Below, piece by piece: positions 14,801 to 28,212 of a stretch of 64,000 nt of DNA (its first letter is position 1; each line of letters begins with the position of its first letter). The position numbers were made by a program, and so were the translations under genes. The DNA is taken from contig HG738137.1 in the NCBI GenBank assembly GCA_000499405.2, positions 21,228,603 to 21,292,602 of the forward strand, read 5' to 3'. The stretch comes from Onchocerca volvulus. Its lineage: Eukaryota; Nematoda; Chromadorea; Rhabditida; Onchocercidae. The notes under the pieces were generated by a model that did not search any database, was not told the DNA's origin, and worked only from the letters and a program-made list of their open reading frames with translations.

Positions 14801-16598
14801 TGTGGTCATCAATTTTAATGTAACAAATAGAAATTTATAATTTCATTTTTCTTAAAAAAAAAAAATTCACGAATCGTTTTTATGAATTTGTCATCTGTTG
14901 GAACAACTTAGTTATACAGATACATAAAAACTAGAAGATAGAAGAAAATCTTTAGGAAAGCGATGATTCTGAAATGGGATTTTTAAGATCAATTAACTAT
15001 TCTGATTGATTTGAAACCAAAAAAAAAAAAAAATGTTTTTTTTATGTTCAATAATTGTGATAAAAATCAATAGCCAAAAAACAAGAGTTATTTGTTAAAT
15101 GGGAAGAAAACCTGAGTAACTTGAAAGAAGTGCGATTCAGATCGACTTTAACAAAATGAATGTATTAAAATTCTAAAATATTAACTTTCGTCAATTATTA
15201 ACCTGTTGGAATATCGGAAGGATTATATTTATTTGCTTTTTTGGTAAAATTGTTGCGGTCGCTTATTCGGAGCGGTTGTGATCGCTTTCGCTGTGGAGTG
15301 TATCGTTTACCTATAGAACTATTACTGTATGAAGTTTTTGCAATTTTAACGACAAAGTGTACTTTGAAAAAGAGCGAAATAAAAATCACACATTAGTAGC
15401 TCTTGCAAAACCAAATTGTAAGTTAAATTTCAAAATTCGTAAAATTTTAAGTACTGTTTTTAGTTTGGCTAAAAAAAGTACTATTTTGCAAAGAGTAATA
15501 TTTTAGTTTCATTTGTTATGGACTTATAAACCATTATGCAAGAATAAAAAATGAAAAGAAACTTGCGCATAGAACTATTCATTGTTCAGTAAAGTTGAAT
15601 GAAAATTTTTCTTCGAATTAAATATTTTTTCAATTATAGTATCAATAAAAAGAGGAAAACTTGTGTAAAATTTACTTTTGAAACAACTAAATGCTTTAGC
15701 TTTAAAACCCTTTGGACATTGGCATCTCCCTTCACTTGTGCAAATAGCGCCTGGATAACCTTTAGCGCATTGTCTTGAATCATCACAACCACTTTGTCCC
15801 GGATAAACCACTCAAATATGTGTAAAATTATTTCGGAATATTGAGAAAATCCTCCATCCGTTTCAAGTTAAACAGCTCTTCATCTAACCAATCTATTTTT
15901 CATTCGATACTGTTTTACAAGCTTTATAAGGAGATAATTAAATTAATGAAACTTTTCAGTTGGAACTTATATATCGCTGAAAATCATCTTTGCAAGGTTG
16001 GATGATAAAAATAATCAAATAACTTCGCGCTTACCTGGTTTACACTTTCCACGTAAGCGGAAATGTGTTGGTAAGCAGAGGCACTTTCCGCTACTTTCAT
16101 TGCAATATTCTCCTTTTCCCATACATTCTGCTGATGTTTTACATTTCGAAACCAAAGTTTTATCTCAAAAATAAGTGGAACTTTTCTAAAATTAAAAAAT
16201 CGAATTAGGATGAGCTCTTTAATGTTTATTTATTCCGATCAGAGAGAAAGATCCATGAACTATGATTGTTGAGTAATTGTTGAGTAATTATTCAGATAAC
16301 ATTTAGATAATTTTTAAAGAAGCTTATACAGTTTACATCTTTCGATAACTTTTGTTATCAACAGTTTTGTTATCAAAAAAGTAAACATGCAGAATTCAGA
16401 GTTTAAAACTCATAAAAACAATTCACATATTACTTGATTTTAAGACACATTTGCCGTTGACCTGTTCGTACAACGGGGCACAGGTGCAAATATCATTGAT
16501 ACAAGAAGTATTTGGACTTGTACATGGCGGGATACGTGAATTTGAATTACAAAATGCCCCAATTTCACCAACACGAGTTATTTCGTTCGATGAGGAAC
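361..16598 (-). CDS. EB-module / chitin-deacetylase-like secreted protein (multi-exon, 5' incomplete)
   Basis: Extracellular-type protein assembled from about 32 minus-strand exons; about 1,690 residues are visible. Exons in transcription order: 16598-16434, 16163-16035, 15810-15676, 15310-15203, 14513-14439, 14375-14184, 13920-13738, 13487-13311, 13138-12974, 12462-12205, 11974-11748, 11661-11569, 11471-11411, 11109-10984, 10844-10761, 10612-10492, 10210-10002, 9823-9695, 9609-9376, 9112-8603, 8193-7966, 7284-7168, 6923-6768, about 4732-4670 (3' end uncertain), 4085-4021, 3304-3193, 2888-2760, 2626-2510, 2150-2014, 1825-1569, 1142-981, 504-361. Reading phase agrees at every junction except around 4670/4085. 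N-terminal two thirds are EB (EGF-like) cysteine modules; the C-terminal part is a NodB-like deacetylase domain. This fusion resembles the nematode F48E3.8/LGX-1 group of cuticle or eggshell chitin-associated proteins (from memory). No start codon or signal peptide was identified. After position 361 the frame either splices out of the window or reads to a stop at 342-340. Confidence 0.85.
2942..3064 (-). other. Possible in-frame cassette exon in intron 2889-3192
   Basis: The intron between the CFCSK exon and the GLEIPGG exon holds a 123-nt stretch with an acceptor (ggtgtag) and a possible donor (AA then gtggat). It starts and ends in phase 2, so including it would add 41 residues without changing frame. 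The encoded segment is basic, with a run near GKGRKAKARRH. Direct joining of the flanking exons also works and gives the usual family sequence. The remaining intron (2889-2941) would be only 53 nt and the donor is weak, so this may be chance. Confidence 0.3.
3193..4732 (-). CDS. Linker exons between EB array and deacetylase domain
   Basis: Exon 3304-3193 encodes a segment ending DCPTTDSCLLPNCFCSK. The C-x(5-6)-C-x-L-P-x-C-x-C pattern is the usual lead-in to animal chitin-deacetylase domains, and its phase-2 end joins 2888 directly. Exon 4085-4021 (…KDIVCSDGSTSITG) joins it in phase 1. A further exon starting at 4732 after a good acceptor (…DSDCQHVMTPRGIQRWFLC…) joins the 6768 exon in phase 1. 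Its 3' boundary is not settled: the donors I see (near 4669 in phase 1, near 4595 in phase 2) do not clearly connect to 4085, and another small exon may lie near 4400-4490. Confidence 0.6.
3791..3877. repeat. Short direct repeat
   Basis: Two copies of a unit of about 50 bp that share TCCAGAATCCAACAT and ACTAGAAG. They lie in an intron of the EB/deacetylase gene, and the second copy is truncated. Confidence 0.6.
6768..16598 (-). CDS. EB-module array with mucin-like linkers
   Basis: About twenty EB-type modules with the recurring pattern C-x-NGExC-x(3-5)-S-x-C-x-x-G-x-C-x-CP-x-G, for example GMSCFNGETCTG (6768-6923), GESCLNGETCTS (10002-10210), EETCRNGETCTD (10984-11109) and QSCSTGQVCLGGSFC (12205-12462). 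Most exons begin and end in phase 1, as expected for shuffled extracellular modules. Non-cysteine linkers include the Ser/Thr-rich exon 7966-8193, the Thr/Asp/Ser stretch within 8603-9112, and a very basic exon at 15203-15310 (KRYTPQRKRSQ). EB modules occur in nematode secreted and membrane proteins, often beside Kunitz or lectin domains. Their function is unknown, and disulphide-based extracellular packing is an inference. Confidence 0.85.
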
Positions 16599-19500
16599 CT
16601 AAATTTGATTATTTGTAATTTTTGTCAACTTTTAAGAAGAAATGATTGTTATGAAAAAATTCACAGAAGAGAAAAAATATGTATTGATGATATTCTGGAT
16701 GTTTTTTCTTGCAGTAAAAATCTTTTTTTTCCAAACCTCTGAGGACTTATTTTTGGACTATTGGACAAGTTAGCAATTTAAGTCTGCCTAGATCTTTCTT
16801 AGTCTTCCGAAAAGTTTTTTTTTTCCATTCTTTCTAATTTTCAGTGAAAAATGAGATCAAATAGAAAATATTTCTTAGTGCTTGCAATTATTCACTAATT
16901 AATTAAGACCAGTATCCTCAATGCTCTAGAAACTCGTTGAATTTCTAAAATCAATACGACAAAATTCTATTTCAATCTCAATAATAGTACCGCATGTTTT
17001 CATTGCATAGTCAAGACTATTAAGCAATAGGCTGGTTTAAAATATTGTAGAGACGATGTGATGAGCAAATTTATATGATTGTTAATTAATTTCCTACTCA
17101 TATTTTTCAGAATTTAATAAATAACGGCTAATTTACAACTTGATTACTTTACTAATCATATTTGAAATTTTAATAAAGTAGTAAGAATGTTCTGGTCAGT
17201 TGTTTGTTTGAAGACAGCATTAAGAATTTACAGTTATATTAAATATCTTTTATTTTGAATTATTTTTTAGAAAAAAAGAAAATATTTCAACAAAATTATT
17301 CAGAATACTTAGAGAAGTAATTCGGGAATGTTATCAATTAAAAGCACAAATATTCTCTGGATATTAATACGCATGATTGAATACAGTAGCTTGAATGAGA
17401 AAGTAAAAAAAAATAATTGAAATAATTTAAATAATAGAATGCATACAAAAATTCATCACTATTGAAATTCTCACATTCTTTCAAACCGTTCCTTATGAGA
17501 CTTCTCAATTTGCATATTAATTTTTGCCGAACATTCAGCAGTGATAAACTACTATTCTTTTTATCTTTTTGAATGACTCGTTAGATCTAACTAGCAAAAT
17601 TATCGCAACATGATAAGGCGGTAAAGTTGTGTTCTTTATTCTTTTGAAAGTTGATAGATAATGTGATCGAAATAAACTTGCCAGCAAGCAAAACTGATAG
17701 GAAAAATGTGATATCCATCCAATCGAAATATTCAGCTCCGAAGGAATTCTGTTTACAAAAAAAACACTCCGGTCAAATTCTTTTTATTATTTTGATATTC
17801 AGGAAACCAAGTGAAAACAGCAGAGTCAGAGTGCGTCAGAATATGTTTTGAATGAAAGCTATTAGTCAAATTCAGATTTTGCTGTCTCGTTTGTGTCAAC
17901 AAATTTTAGTTTATCCTAGAACTTGGCAACTTTGCTGGTATGGTTTGCAAATGCTCCAACGACTTGATCGGTATTCAAGCCGATGCGATCAACTTGTCGA
18001 GAATTAGGTGATGTGTGGTGACAGTGATGTCTTTGTATTTGCACAACTGCACTAATAACAAATTCTGTGTCCATTAGTACTGCGCAGTACAGCGACATTT
18101 CCTGTTTGTCAACTATCAAATAATACACAAATGAAATTTACATATTTGCACAGGACAGTGATAGTGATGATAAGAACGAAATCGATAGATAATTGATATT
18201 GCGAATATTTGTTAAAAACTTGCACCTCTTTAATTCTAAAGTTTTATAATAAATAAATTTTGAGTTGACAGATTCAAAAACACTGAAAGTTAGATCAAGG
18301 AGGTTTCAATGAAGTAGTTAGCTTTACAACTTTTTTTAACATTCGTCTTATCTCAGATATCTCTCAGAATTCTACTAAAAGGCTTCTGAGAGATGTGCCG
18401 TTAATCCGAAAAATTATCAGCCTGTTTATCACTCACATTTGCTCTTCTAATGTGATCTATGACGGCATGAAAGCTTTAATCTCGTTTATAGATGAAGAAT
18501 CAGATGATGATTTTGTGATTCTTACGGACAGTGTATCATCATAGAGACTGATCTAAACAATATCATGTTGGAAATTTCAATTTTTTAGTGTTACAATTCC
18601 GAAGAAATATTGGAAGTTAAAAAATAAAATGCAAGAAACTATTTTCATAATTCATTTTAATAAGATTTTCAAGCATTTAAATAAATAAGATGTTTCGAAT
18701 ACAATTAACAGAAATTTATTGTTTTTTATTTAGTCAAACAAACAATTCTACAACTATCATAAACATGACTCATCTCATTATCAGTAAAAAACAATCAAAA
18801 CATGAACATAATGATAAAAGATAGCAAATAATAAACAAATAAAAAGATAGCAAACAAATCAATATCAATTCAGTGGATCTATTCTATCAGTTCATTGTAT
18901 GAGCTATGTATAATATCAATAGCGCAACACTGAGATAATAATAATTTGATAGAAGTATCCAAATTTGCATAATTGATGGAAGTTGGATGATCGATCGATG
19001 ATCGATTCGACGATGCATTTTTTAGATAAAATTGGCTAATTATCAAATCTAATCATTAGCCATTCCATACAGTGCTTCCCAATGAATCATTCATCCAAAA
19101 TGCATTCTGATATGATTCATGAGAGCACTTTTTGCTATCAAAATGCCATTGGGGGATTCATTTTGTTGATTGCTTTAAAGTATTACATTATTCGCCGATT
19201 AACCTTATAATCACATATTTTTTATACTGTTAAAAGTTTTAAATTCTCTTCTATTGAAGTTAGAATACTTAACTTCAAAGTATCCTTTGTTTGCGATTTT
19301 ACGACTTTTAATTTAAATTTAAATCTAGCTGGACTATTTCTGTAATTTAAGTTTGAATCCATTTGCACTATTTCTTCAAGAAAGCAGCATCATTTGAATT
19401 TTGTTGGTATGAAAATTAGCTAATTAGCAATAAAATATAGATATAATATATCAGATTGTAATAAAATGTTATGGGGAAAAGATCGCTTTGATTTGCTTAA

Positions 19501-20805
19501 TATATGGTCTTGAGAAATTGGAAATCATTTCAAATTTGGATTAATCCGAAAGAATATCCATTATTGATTTGGCATTTAGTTGTCAGAATTATTCGTTTAA
19601 AAATTCGGTCGAAATTCAATTCTGCCAGTGATTGCGACTCATGAGATGAGACATTAAAATTTTCCTGAAACAATCCGATACAAGGAAATATGAAGATTTA
19701 ATCATTTGATTTTAAAATCAGTCAAAATTTCTACAAAATTCAATATTCGTTGTGTTTTTTTTTTTTTTTTTTCTAGGTGAATACTAGACGATTTGATTGT
19801 TGACCGTTGTTTAACAAATGCCTTGTTTTAAAATGAGTCGAAGCACTTTTCAAATAATTTTAGTTTCTAAGAAAGATTAAAAAGTATTTTATTTCAAGCT
19901 TTACTTGGATTTCATACTAGACTGAACTTTTTAGCATAGCCATTAAGATGAATTCCATTGTTGCTCAATTTATTGAAATTTTAAAAGACAACAGTATTGG
20001 TTTATTTTTTTGCTTTTTTTATCAGCAACATTCACTTTCAGTTTTTTACTTATCATTTGCTATCTTTTAGTTCATAATCGATTGTATGAATGGATATTGT
20101 CTTAACTGCCTGAATTTATGTAAGTTAAATCGACTGTCAGTAAAATGTGACTTTGCTTAGAAAGAGCCCATATTTTCATTGATCGGCGAAGCAATTTGAA
20201 ATTATTCATTACTAGTATTTTATAATGAGATAATAGCGAGTGTGTTACAATATCATAATTGAATCGCCGATAATTTACAAATCTTTTGAGAAAGAATCAA
20301 TCCTTCTCCTCGAATGTTGGAATCGTAGAATGTGGAAAAGTTGTTTTTATTAAATTTAACAAAGTCATTCTCTCTTAGCTGGAATAGCTGTATCGTGTGT
20401 AAAAACACTGGATATGTGTGTAGGATGGCTAAATGTGTAAAATCGTCATGTTAAGTGTAAAATAGCTAAATAATTATTACACCTTTCCAAGAACCCCGTT
20501 AAGCTTCGTCTTTTCAAGATGAAAAAGCACCTGTATAAACAGTAAAATTTATTTATCGTAGTTAATTCTATTAATGGACGTTCTGTTTTAATTAATGGAT
20601 ATGCCACGAATTGGCATATATTTTTCAATTTTTCAGAAAAAACAAGATAACTTCTAGCGATTTTCTAATACTTGTAATGCATATTTCTATTTTTATCAAT
20701 TTATCAAAATAAAAAGATAAGCTAAATTATTGATGCTACGGAATCACCGAAAAAAAATCAAAGTCGTTGGAATCACCGAAAAAAAAATCAAACTTAAAAT
20801 GATAT

Positions 20806-20806
<1 letters not shown>

Positions 20807-20859
<53 letters not shown>
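20807..20859. repeat. 53-bp poly(A) tract
   Basis: An uninterrupted run of about 53 A residues. It is preceded at 20741-20790 by two copies of GGAATCACCGAAAAAAAATC-like sequence. This is the longest homopolymer in the window, and its exact length is likely to be unreliable. Confidence 0.9.
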
Positions 20860-20861
<2 letters not shown>

Positions 20862-20877
20862 ACCAACAAAAATCCAC

Positions 20878-21012
20878 CACGAGCTGCAATATTAGCTCTC
20901 TCTTTTGTTTTTCGCTTCGAAGATTCATTCAAATCCTCTAATCTTTTCCATCTCTTCATGTTTCTAACATAATTATCAGTTGTGATTTCGTTATGATTGA
21001 TAACATTCTCAT
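20878..21012 (-). other. Candidate upstream exon (weak)
   Basis: An open minus-strand stretch follows the acceptor cttag. It encodes a polar, lysine-rich peptide (…ITTDNYVRNMKRWKRLEDL…) and can end at a weak donor after CGTG in phase 1, the phase needed to join exon 16598. Composition looks coding, but the poly(A) tract is adjacent and nothing recognisable is encoded. It could be a 5' exon of the EB gene, an exon of another gene, or chance. Confidence 0.25.
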
Positions 21013-22944
21013 CTAAGATCATCAGTAACAATTAGCATTGTTTATTATTCGTAATTTAGCTTAACTGCACTGCTTGCAAACATACATGTTTGCATACATG
21101 AAACAAAACTTATCACTCGATATGTTATTCGCTGTTCCTTCCGATTATACATATTTTTTCAAACGTTTATTTTTATATTTATTTTTATAAAACAAAAGTA
21201 AGTTGTTATGTTTCCCGCAAATACTGCTTTGTAAGAAGTCCATACAAATATATTAAAGCAGCAAGCATGTTTATTTTCTTATTTTTTTGGGGTGGTAACT
21301 GCTAAAATTATACTTTCGTATGATTTGAAATTTAGAAAAAGTCATAATTGTGAGGAAAAGTGTAAACTGAATCATTCTGATTCTATTTTAGGTTGCATCT
21401 AGTACCATTTGTGTAATTTTTGAACTAATTAAACTTCATTCTTCTAAATCTTAAATTAGTCAGAAAGCACAAAAGTTATATTTCATGGACGTTGTTAAGG
21501 TCATTAGATGGATTATTTACGGCCCACAAGCGTCAATAGCTGTTTGATTTGAAGTTGAGTGCTGCTTTAGTACTCGGAGGTATTAGTCGGATGAATTGAA
21601 AGAAGAGAAGCATTCATCAATTGTTCGAAATGAAATTCATTTCCCTCAACCACCCAACCACCCTTCCAGTTCTCTCTCATATTCTCTTGTCTTTTTGTTA
21701 ATCTCTTATCAGTAAACTTTAGTTTCAATTACTATTATAGACAGATCTCTTGTCTTATTTTGCACTAATGGATTCAAGAGCTATTTGTTATATGAACTTC
21801 CGTGAAAAGTGCTGTGCCCTTTGTACGTTCGAATATTTGGTGAGAAATGAATATTACTACGATTTCCAACATATTTCTCAACTTTTCATGCCTTTTTCGT
21901 ATTTTTTGACAATTTCCGTTTTGTTTTTCTAAAGAATGCTATCATCGCATGCAAAGCTTTTCTCGTTACTACAACACATCACTTTTCACATAGTTCATTA
22001 TTGGCTTCAATGCATTACCAAAAAGCACTAACAACTATTTGATGCTTTATTTTTCGCTAAAATTTCAGACAAAATTGGACAAAGTATTATCAATCATTAT
22101 CAATCAGACAATCATTATTGCTACTGATATAGGATTTCTTCCGTTTTTTTTTTTTTTTTTTTTTTTTTTTGGATTTTCTTCGTAACTAACAGGTGTCTTC
22201 CACTTGCGTCATTTTTTGTTGGAGCTGAGCTGACATGAAAATTTTTCAAAATTGTTGAACTTTCAACTAAATCTTCATATTTTAAAATGTAAGAAAATTT
22301 TTTGCGTAGAGATGGTTACATTATCGTTTTATTTCTGTATTTTAATATTAAAACTTAATCGTTCAATGAAAAAGCCAATTTCATAATCGTTTTTTTTCTC
22401 TTTTTTTTTTCTTTGAGAGGTTTTAGAGATCATTCTTGTATAACATCATTCCAAACTTATTGCGGCGAAAATCGAAAACGAAATGAAAATGAATATTACG
22501 CTTCTTCATAGCTAACAATGAATTTAGGCCAAAAAAAGAGCCAATTTTTTGAACTTTGAACTTTTATTTAAATTTAACAACATTGATGTTCAGATAGCTT
22601 ACTAGGGATATTGTGTAGCCCAATATTATTGCAAGTATCTGGGGAAGAAAAATTCAGAAAGTTTTACTTACTTGTTCTGAACAACTTGACCCCATTTTAG
22701 ATACTAGCAATAGCATATGCAGTAAGTGAGAGCCTTTGACTGATGACGCATAAACAATGAAAAGTATTGGTATTTTATGCGATATTTCTAGAATTACTCT
22801 GCAAAAGTTCTCAATTGAAATAAACCTTCAAATTTAAAGTTTCAAAAATATATTTTAATAATTTTTGTTTACTAGTGTATATTTTACGCATTTCAATTTC
22901 CACAGATAATCCGCTTAGCAAAACGTTTTTACACAACCTTTTCT

Positions 22945-23009
22945 GTTTACCTGTTGAAAGTGAACATCTCTTGTCATCAAATTCGCCATAACCATGTTTG
23001 TTCCTTTTC
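22945..23009 (-). other. Candidate first exon (weak)
   Basis: An ATG is followed by 21 codons (MKRNKHGYGEFDDKRC…) ending at a strong donor (CAACAG then gtaaac) in phase 1, compatible with both the 20878-21012 candidate and exon 16598. It lacks a hydrophobic signal sequence, which argues against it being the true N-terminus of a secreted protein. Confidence 0.2.
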
Positions 23010-26000
23010 ATATTAGTCCAATGATCAGATAATTAGCTTTTCTATTATCTTATATCTAGCTAAGTACATTATCATTTATTTTTATGATATCATTAATTTT
23101 TGATGATCTAATAAAGTTGAACAAATATTGTCATTATTAGCAGGTGTTCGAGTAGTTGTAAAGGAGATTGAATCGGTTAACGATTTGTTTTTGTTTTAAT
23201 AAATCATTTCTAACTTTATTTTTTTGGTGTAAGATTGGAAAGCACTGGCTAGTCATCGTTGGACGGACAAATATTCACAGAAGGCAAACAACTATTTACG
23301 ATTCATTTCCTATGCATCGACAGCTGCATCAGTGTTTGGGCTTGCTGTTTAGAATTCGACGGAAATAAGCATTTTAAAATTACAACTTTTTACTTGTCAA
23401 TTTCCTAGTAAATATGAAATAAAAAGCTTTGCAGGGATAAAAATTATGAAATTTTCCCAGAAAATTTAATTTGTATTGCGGAATCTGATCAGAATGAAGT
23501 AAGATGATTGCTATGAAATGCTGGATTTTTTACTTAGTTTTTGTTAAAAGATGGATCTATACAAAAATGAATCATTATATATTTTTTAAATTTAAGAGTA
23601 AAACTTTCTGAATTTCCTAGTTTTTCAAGCTTAAAGTTCAAAACATAGGCAACTCAATAGGAAGCGTTATTCAGGATTATTACAGAAGGTGTTGGCATTT
23701 GAAACTACTACTCGTTTAATTCATCGAGTATAGAATATTATTAAATGCATTTTTCCCCATTGCTCTTATTTTCGAAGAAGGTGTAGGAAGGAGACGTTTC
23801 ACTTATTTTTATTGATTTGTGATTGGAATAAATTAAATCGATAAATCGCCATATTTGATCATTTTAAATCATGTTATGTGTCTGAATGATAACGCCATTG
23901 AAATGACATTTATTGGGACAATTTTCGAATCAGCAAAAAATTCGTAAAAATGAGTACTTTATTCATGATCTAAAAAAATCTTTCGAAAAGTATCTCTTCA
24001 GTGACTCAGTATATCACATTTAAAACGGAAAAACATTCTTAAATTTCAACATAAATAGCATCTGAACCTGAAAATGGCCAAAAATATGAATTGCAAGCTA
24101 AGAATAAACAGCCATCATTCCAACATATTTTACAGTAATTAATATGTTCCATATCTTCAATTTCTTAGAAGGATCAGTGCATGAGAAAGATATGGAATTT
24201 TCTAAATTTCCCAATTATTGATCGAATAGTATTTAAATAATTTTAATTCAAGTTTCTTAGACAATTAATGAAATTTTCAACTCGAAATAAGAATAGACAA
24301 TTTTCTTTATTTCTTTTTATAAAATAATAAAACATAGAGATTTTCGTTCAATGCCACGTGAAAATTAGGCTAAATTGCTGAGAATTCAACATCCCATATA
24401 TGTCATGAGAAAACTTCTCCATTCCTGAAAAAATTGATAATAAGCTAGAATGAGTGATATATTTTTTAATTTGATAATTTCAAGGAGTCTTTTTGCTGCT
24501 TGAAGAAGTTAGATGTGAATTTCTTACTTAACGACAATTTAGTTTATCAGCTGATTGATATGCTTATTTTCAGTTTTTTGTTATTTCTCTTCCATTGAGT
24601 TGATTTTTCGTATAGTTTTGCTTTTTATAGAAACAATCAAATATTATGAAGAAAATTGCATGGCCTTCGCATCCTAAAAACTTTACCGCTCTCCTTGGGG
24701 AATATTTTGCTCAAATTTCAATCAATTTTTCTTTTTGGTTGCTTTTTTTTCGCTTTCCTTAACAAATCATAAATAATCCAACAATCGCAATTGTATGATT
24801 ATTAGATCAATCAGGCTAAGCAGCCTAGTGAAAACCAATACCTGTAGTCTTATCAGGCGATCCAACAATAAAAGGGCAAGCTATGTTCTGGTGTTCCGAA
24901 GCTGTGGAATTTAAATCAATCTGCTCAAATCTAGTTCATAAGTCTTTTGACCTCTTTAACCTTTCATTTCAAAGAGGCTATGTCGTAAATATACCATACG
25001 ATGAGTAACTTATCACTGAGATCTACAGTACATTCCAATTAAATCTTATTCATTTTTGAGTATTTTCTTAAGTAGTTTTGAATATTAGTATCAGTATTAC
25101 TTTTTCAGTATTACGCTTCGATTGGACTTTGTTGTTTGAACTGATAGAAGTCTTGAAAAAGATATCGATTTTTTAAGAGTTTTAATTGGAAAGCTTGTCG
25201 GTAATTGAATGCATCTATTTTCGCATTTTGCTAATAGCAATATACTGTTTATGAGAGTCTATTTCATGTATTTCAAAATATTGATAGATTTCGTCCTCTC
25301 CGAAATTGATGTATTTAATTTCATCAAAAGGAATTAATTTGATACGAAATTACTCTTAACTTTAGGTCGAATGCATAGACTACATGAAAGGCGAAGGATA
25401 TTATGCTAAAAGAGTTATTTAGCCATAAATCATAAGTAAGGACTAAGCCTGAGCCTAAGCCGAAATCTGTCTCATCTGTCCTTCACCGGATAATCAGTTA
25501 ATGCAGCATTTTTCCGTCATATTACTTCACTACCTGAGACAAAATTGACACTGCTTTTTAGCATTATTAACATCGGTGAGTTCTGAAAACTGAATGGATC
25601 ACTCCGAACATACTTTCTTAAATAAACTCATAAACTTAAACTTTTCCTGAAGATTCCAATTTCCTGAAAAAAAATTAAAGTTAATTTCAAATTAATGCAT
25701 TTCCTCATATTTTTCTTCTTTTCTATTACTTCAAAAAATTGACGAATTGACAAAGTGACTTTCTTTCAAAACGAGAATGAAATTAGTAAAATAAAATTAC
25801 CATTTATATTGTTTCGAAACTTTTTTTTTTTTTTGAAATCTTCTTCCTTGTTTCAAATTTTTTTTAAACTTTTCATTTTTTTCTTCAGAAGTTTTGATAG
25901 CATCCAATAAAATTGGTTGGATGAATGAATAAATTGGATAGACAAAGAAGTGAACAGAAGATAGACAGATAGATCGATCGATGACTTTTTTTTCTACAGA

Positions 26001-27213
26001 ATCTTCTCACTTTTTTCCATATTACAAAACTAGAAATAGCAAAAATATCGATTCACCGTATGTTTGATGAAATGAAACTCTGTTGGTTGGATTTAAATTG
26101 AAATAATATTTTATTCTAGTATCGAATAATTTAATTTATGGGAATTTGCTTAATCTTGATTGGAATTACAAATGCATGACAATATTGAGTGGTTTTAATG
26201 AGTAGTATTTCAGGTCAAAGTGACAGAACTCATTTTTTTTTTTACGAACAGAATCATTCGTCATATTTTCTCCTCAATTTATTGCAAAAAAATAATATTG
26301 TATTTGCGGTATTGATTGTTTTTGTTAATGTGCCACATCCATTGTACAGTTCGAAAAGATCACAAAAAAAAGAAGAATTAGCGACGAGGAGCGTTCAACA
26401 GTTGTTTCTTTAATGGTTCCCTTTCGTTGCTATCGTTTTTTAAGCATTAGCTTTTGATTTTGAGAATTCGAATTTTTTTTGTTTTTGGTTGGCGCATTGA
26501 TTAGTTTTGCCAGAATGGCAATTAACGAGTCTTAGATGAAATGCTGTCCAATTCAGTGACCTCTGACCTTCTCAACACTGCTCTGTTAAAAACAGCAGAC
26601 ACCAATAATCTTATGTTATTCAGCTAGGGATTGCCCTTCATTCGTACTTTCCGGTAGGAAATTGGTTCTCTAACTATACAGTACGATGATTCAAATTCTT
26701 GAAATTCGATGTACTGTGAAAACTTTCACCATAAAAATCAGAAGTATTACTTAAATTCTTTTGGAAAGCATGAATGAAATTCGAATTTTATCTTAGTTTA
26801 CTCGGGGGAATAATTTTATGTTGAATTTTCGACTCTGTTGAATTCGAACATTCAATTTGAAAATATTATTAAAATCAACACTTTGTTTCTTCCACTTTTT
26901 AACATTCTTCTCGATGCTTAGCTATTACTGTTCTCCTTTCTGGTCATCCAAATTAATTGAAAATTAGTCATTTTATCTTCTAATTGTTCTGAAGTGCTAA
27001 TTTAATGTTTGACAAACTGATAAAAAATGTTTTGTTGATTTGATAATTCGTCGATAATTATCAATTTGAATAATTCAGTTATTGAATTTTCAGATATCAT
27101 TGTGTTCTACTGATTGCTGTCATATTTAGTGTGAATATCAACTAATTTGCTTTACATAAGAAATAACAAATAACTCAAAAAAAAAAAAACCATTATACAC
27201 ATAGTATCATATC

Positions 27214-28212
27214 ATGGGAGGCAGCAACAGTACGCCAAAAACAGATACAATGATGGATCATCAACCTTATCCGGATATGAATGTTATCTTCAAGAGCATT
27301 CCAAAAATGATGCAGGTTGTTGATATTTCTAATATTAATTATTTCTCATTAATTAATACAATATAAAGCAGTGTGTGTGATTCGATAATTTCATAGCAAA
27401 TTTGGGAACTTAACGCGGGGAAACTTTGTAGGTTGCCGATGATATGCATCGAATGACAAATTATATTATGGATTTGCGCAATATGACCATTGGTTTGGTT
27501 TGCTTATCGATTATTGGGACATTTTTATTTTTAATTATAAAAGTTGCACAAATTCGAAGTAATTTTGCTCGTAAAAAACGTGAATTAGGACAGCGGATTG
27601 AGGTTTGTTTTCGTGAAGTATTCAAATTTCAGGATTTTCCCGAAAAAACTTTTTTTTTTTTGTTGAATAAATATTGCTGAATTAGTTTTCCTAATTTTTT
27701 TTCCAAACGAAAAATTTTTAAAAAACGAGAACCTTAAAAAAAAATGTAGCATATTTTGACAAGGAAAATTTTCACTCCAAATTTCGTAAAAAAACAGATT
27801 TGAAGGAACTGCTGCCCTAGTGCATCTTTTGTACTTCATGGGTAAATGTCAAATATGTAAATTGTAGGTAAAAATTTTTGTTCAGATATTTTAAGCATTT
27901 GAAGTAATTTCGGAAACATCCGATAGAATCAGCAATGATCAAAATAAGTTGGTGATGATCATGCGAAATTACTTTCAGTCACTAGAAGATCGATCTTTGC
28001 CACGACATCATTCCCATTATGGTGCCTATCATGGATACTTGGATTCGTGGCATGAATCAAGAAATCAAAAAAGTGGTTCTCTTGGCGCCACGATGATAGA
28101 TATAGAAAAAATTCCGATGAATCAATCGCAGAATAATTCGAGCCTGAATGGAACTACCACAACAGCGCTTGAAACACCAAATTTGCTCAATGGCCATGCG
28201 CATAAAGTTTGA
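27214..28212 (+). CDS. Small single-pass membrane protein, possibly N-myristoylated
   Basis: Three exons (27214-27315, 27432-27602, 27979-28212), all joined in phase 0 at good splice sites, encode 168 residues. The start MGGSNSTP fits the N-myristoylation pattern (Gly2, Ser6). One hydrophobic helix lies near residues 52-75 (GLVCLSIIGTFLFLIIKV), followed by a basic stretch (RSNFARKKRELGQR). The C-terminal tail is His/Ser/Asn-rich and polar. The basic residues just after the helix suggest a cytoplasmic C-terminus by the positive-inside rule, but a myristoylated N-terminus would also be cytoplasmic, so topology is open. I do not recognise the family. The tail could be swapped by alternative splicing to the exon at 29805. 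The start was chosen because it is the first ATG of the open frame and lies shortly after an A-rich leader. Confidence 0.75.

Larger units (their letters stand above)
16599..27213. other. Gene-poor AT-rich interval
   Basis: This interval separates the minus-strand EB gene from the plus-strand membrane-protein gene, so their 5' ends should face each other. No convincing gene was found. It contains many poly(A)/poly(T) tracts (for example 22144-22170 and 20807-20859), short GATCGATC-type palindromes near 18990-19010, and a few exon-sized open stretches. The first exon and promoter of the EB gene should lie here. Low-confidence candidate exons are listed separately. Confidence 0.6.
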
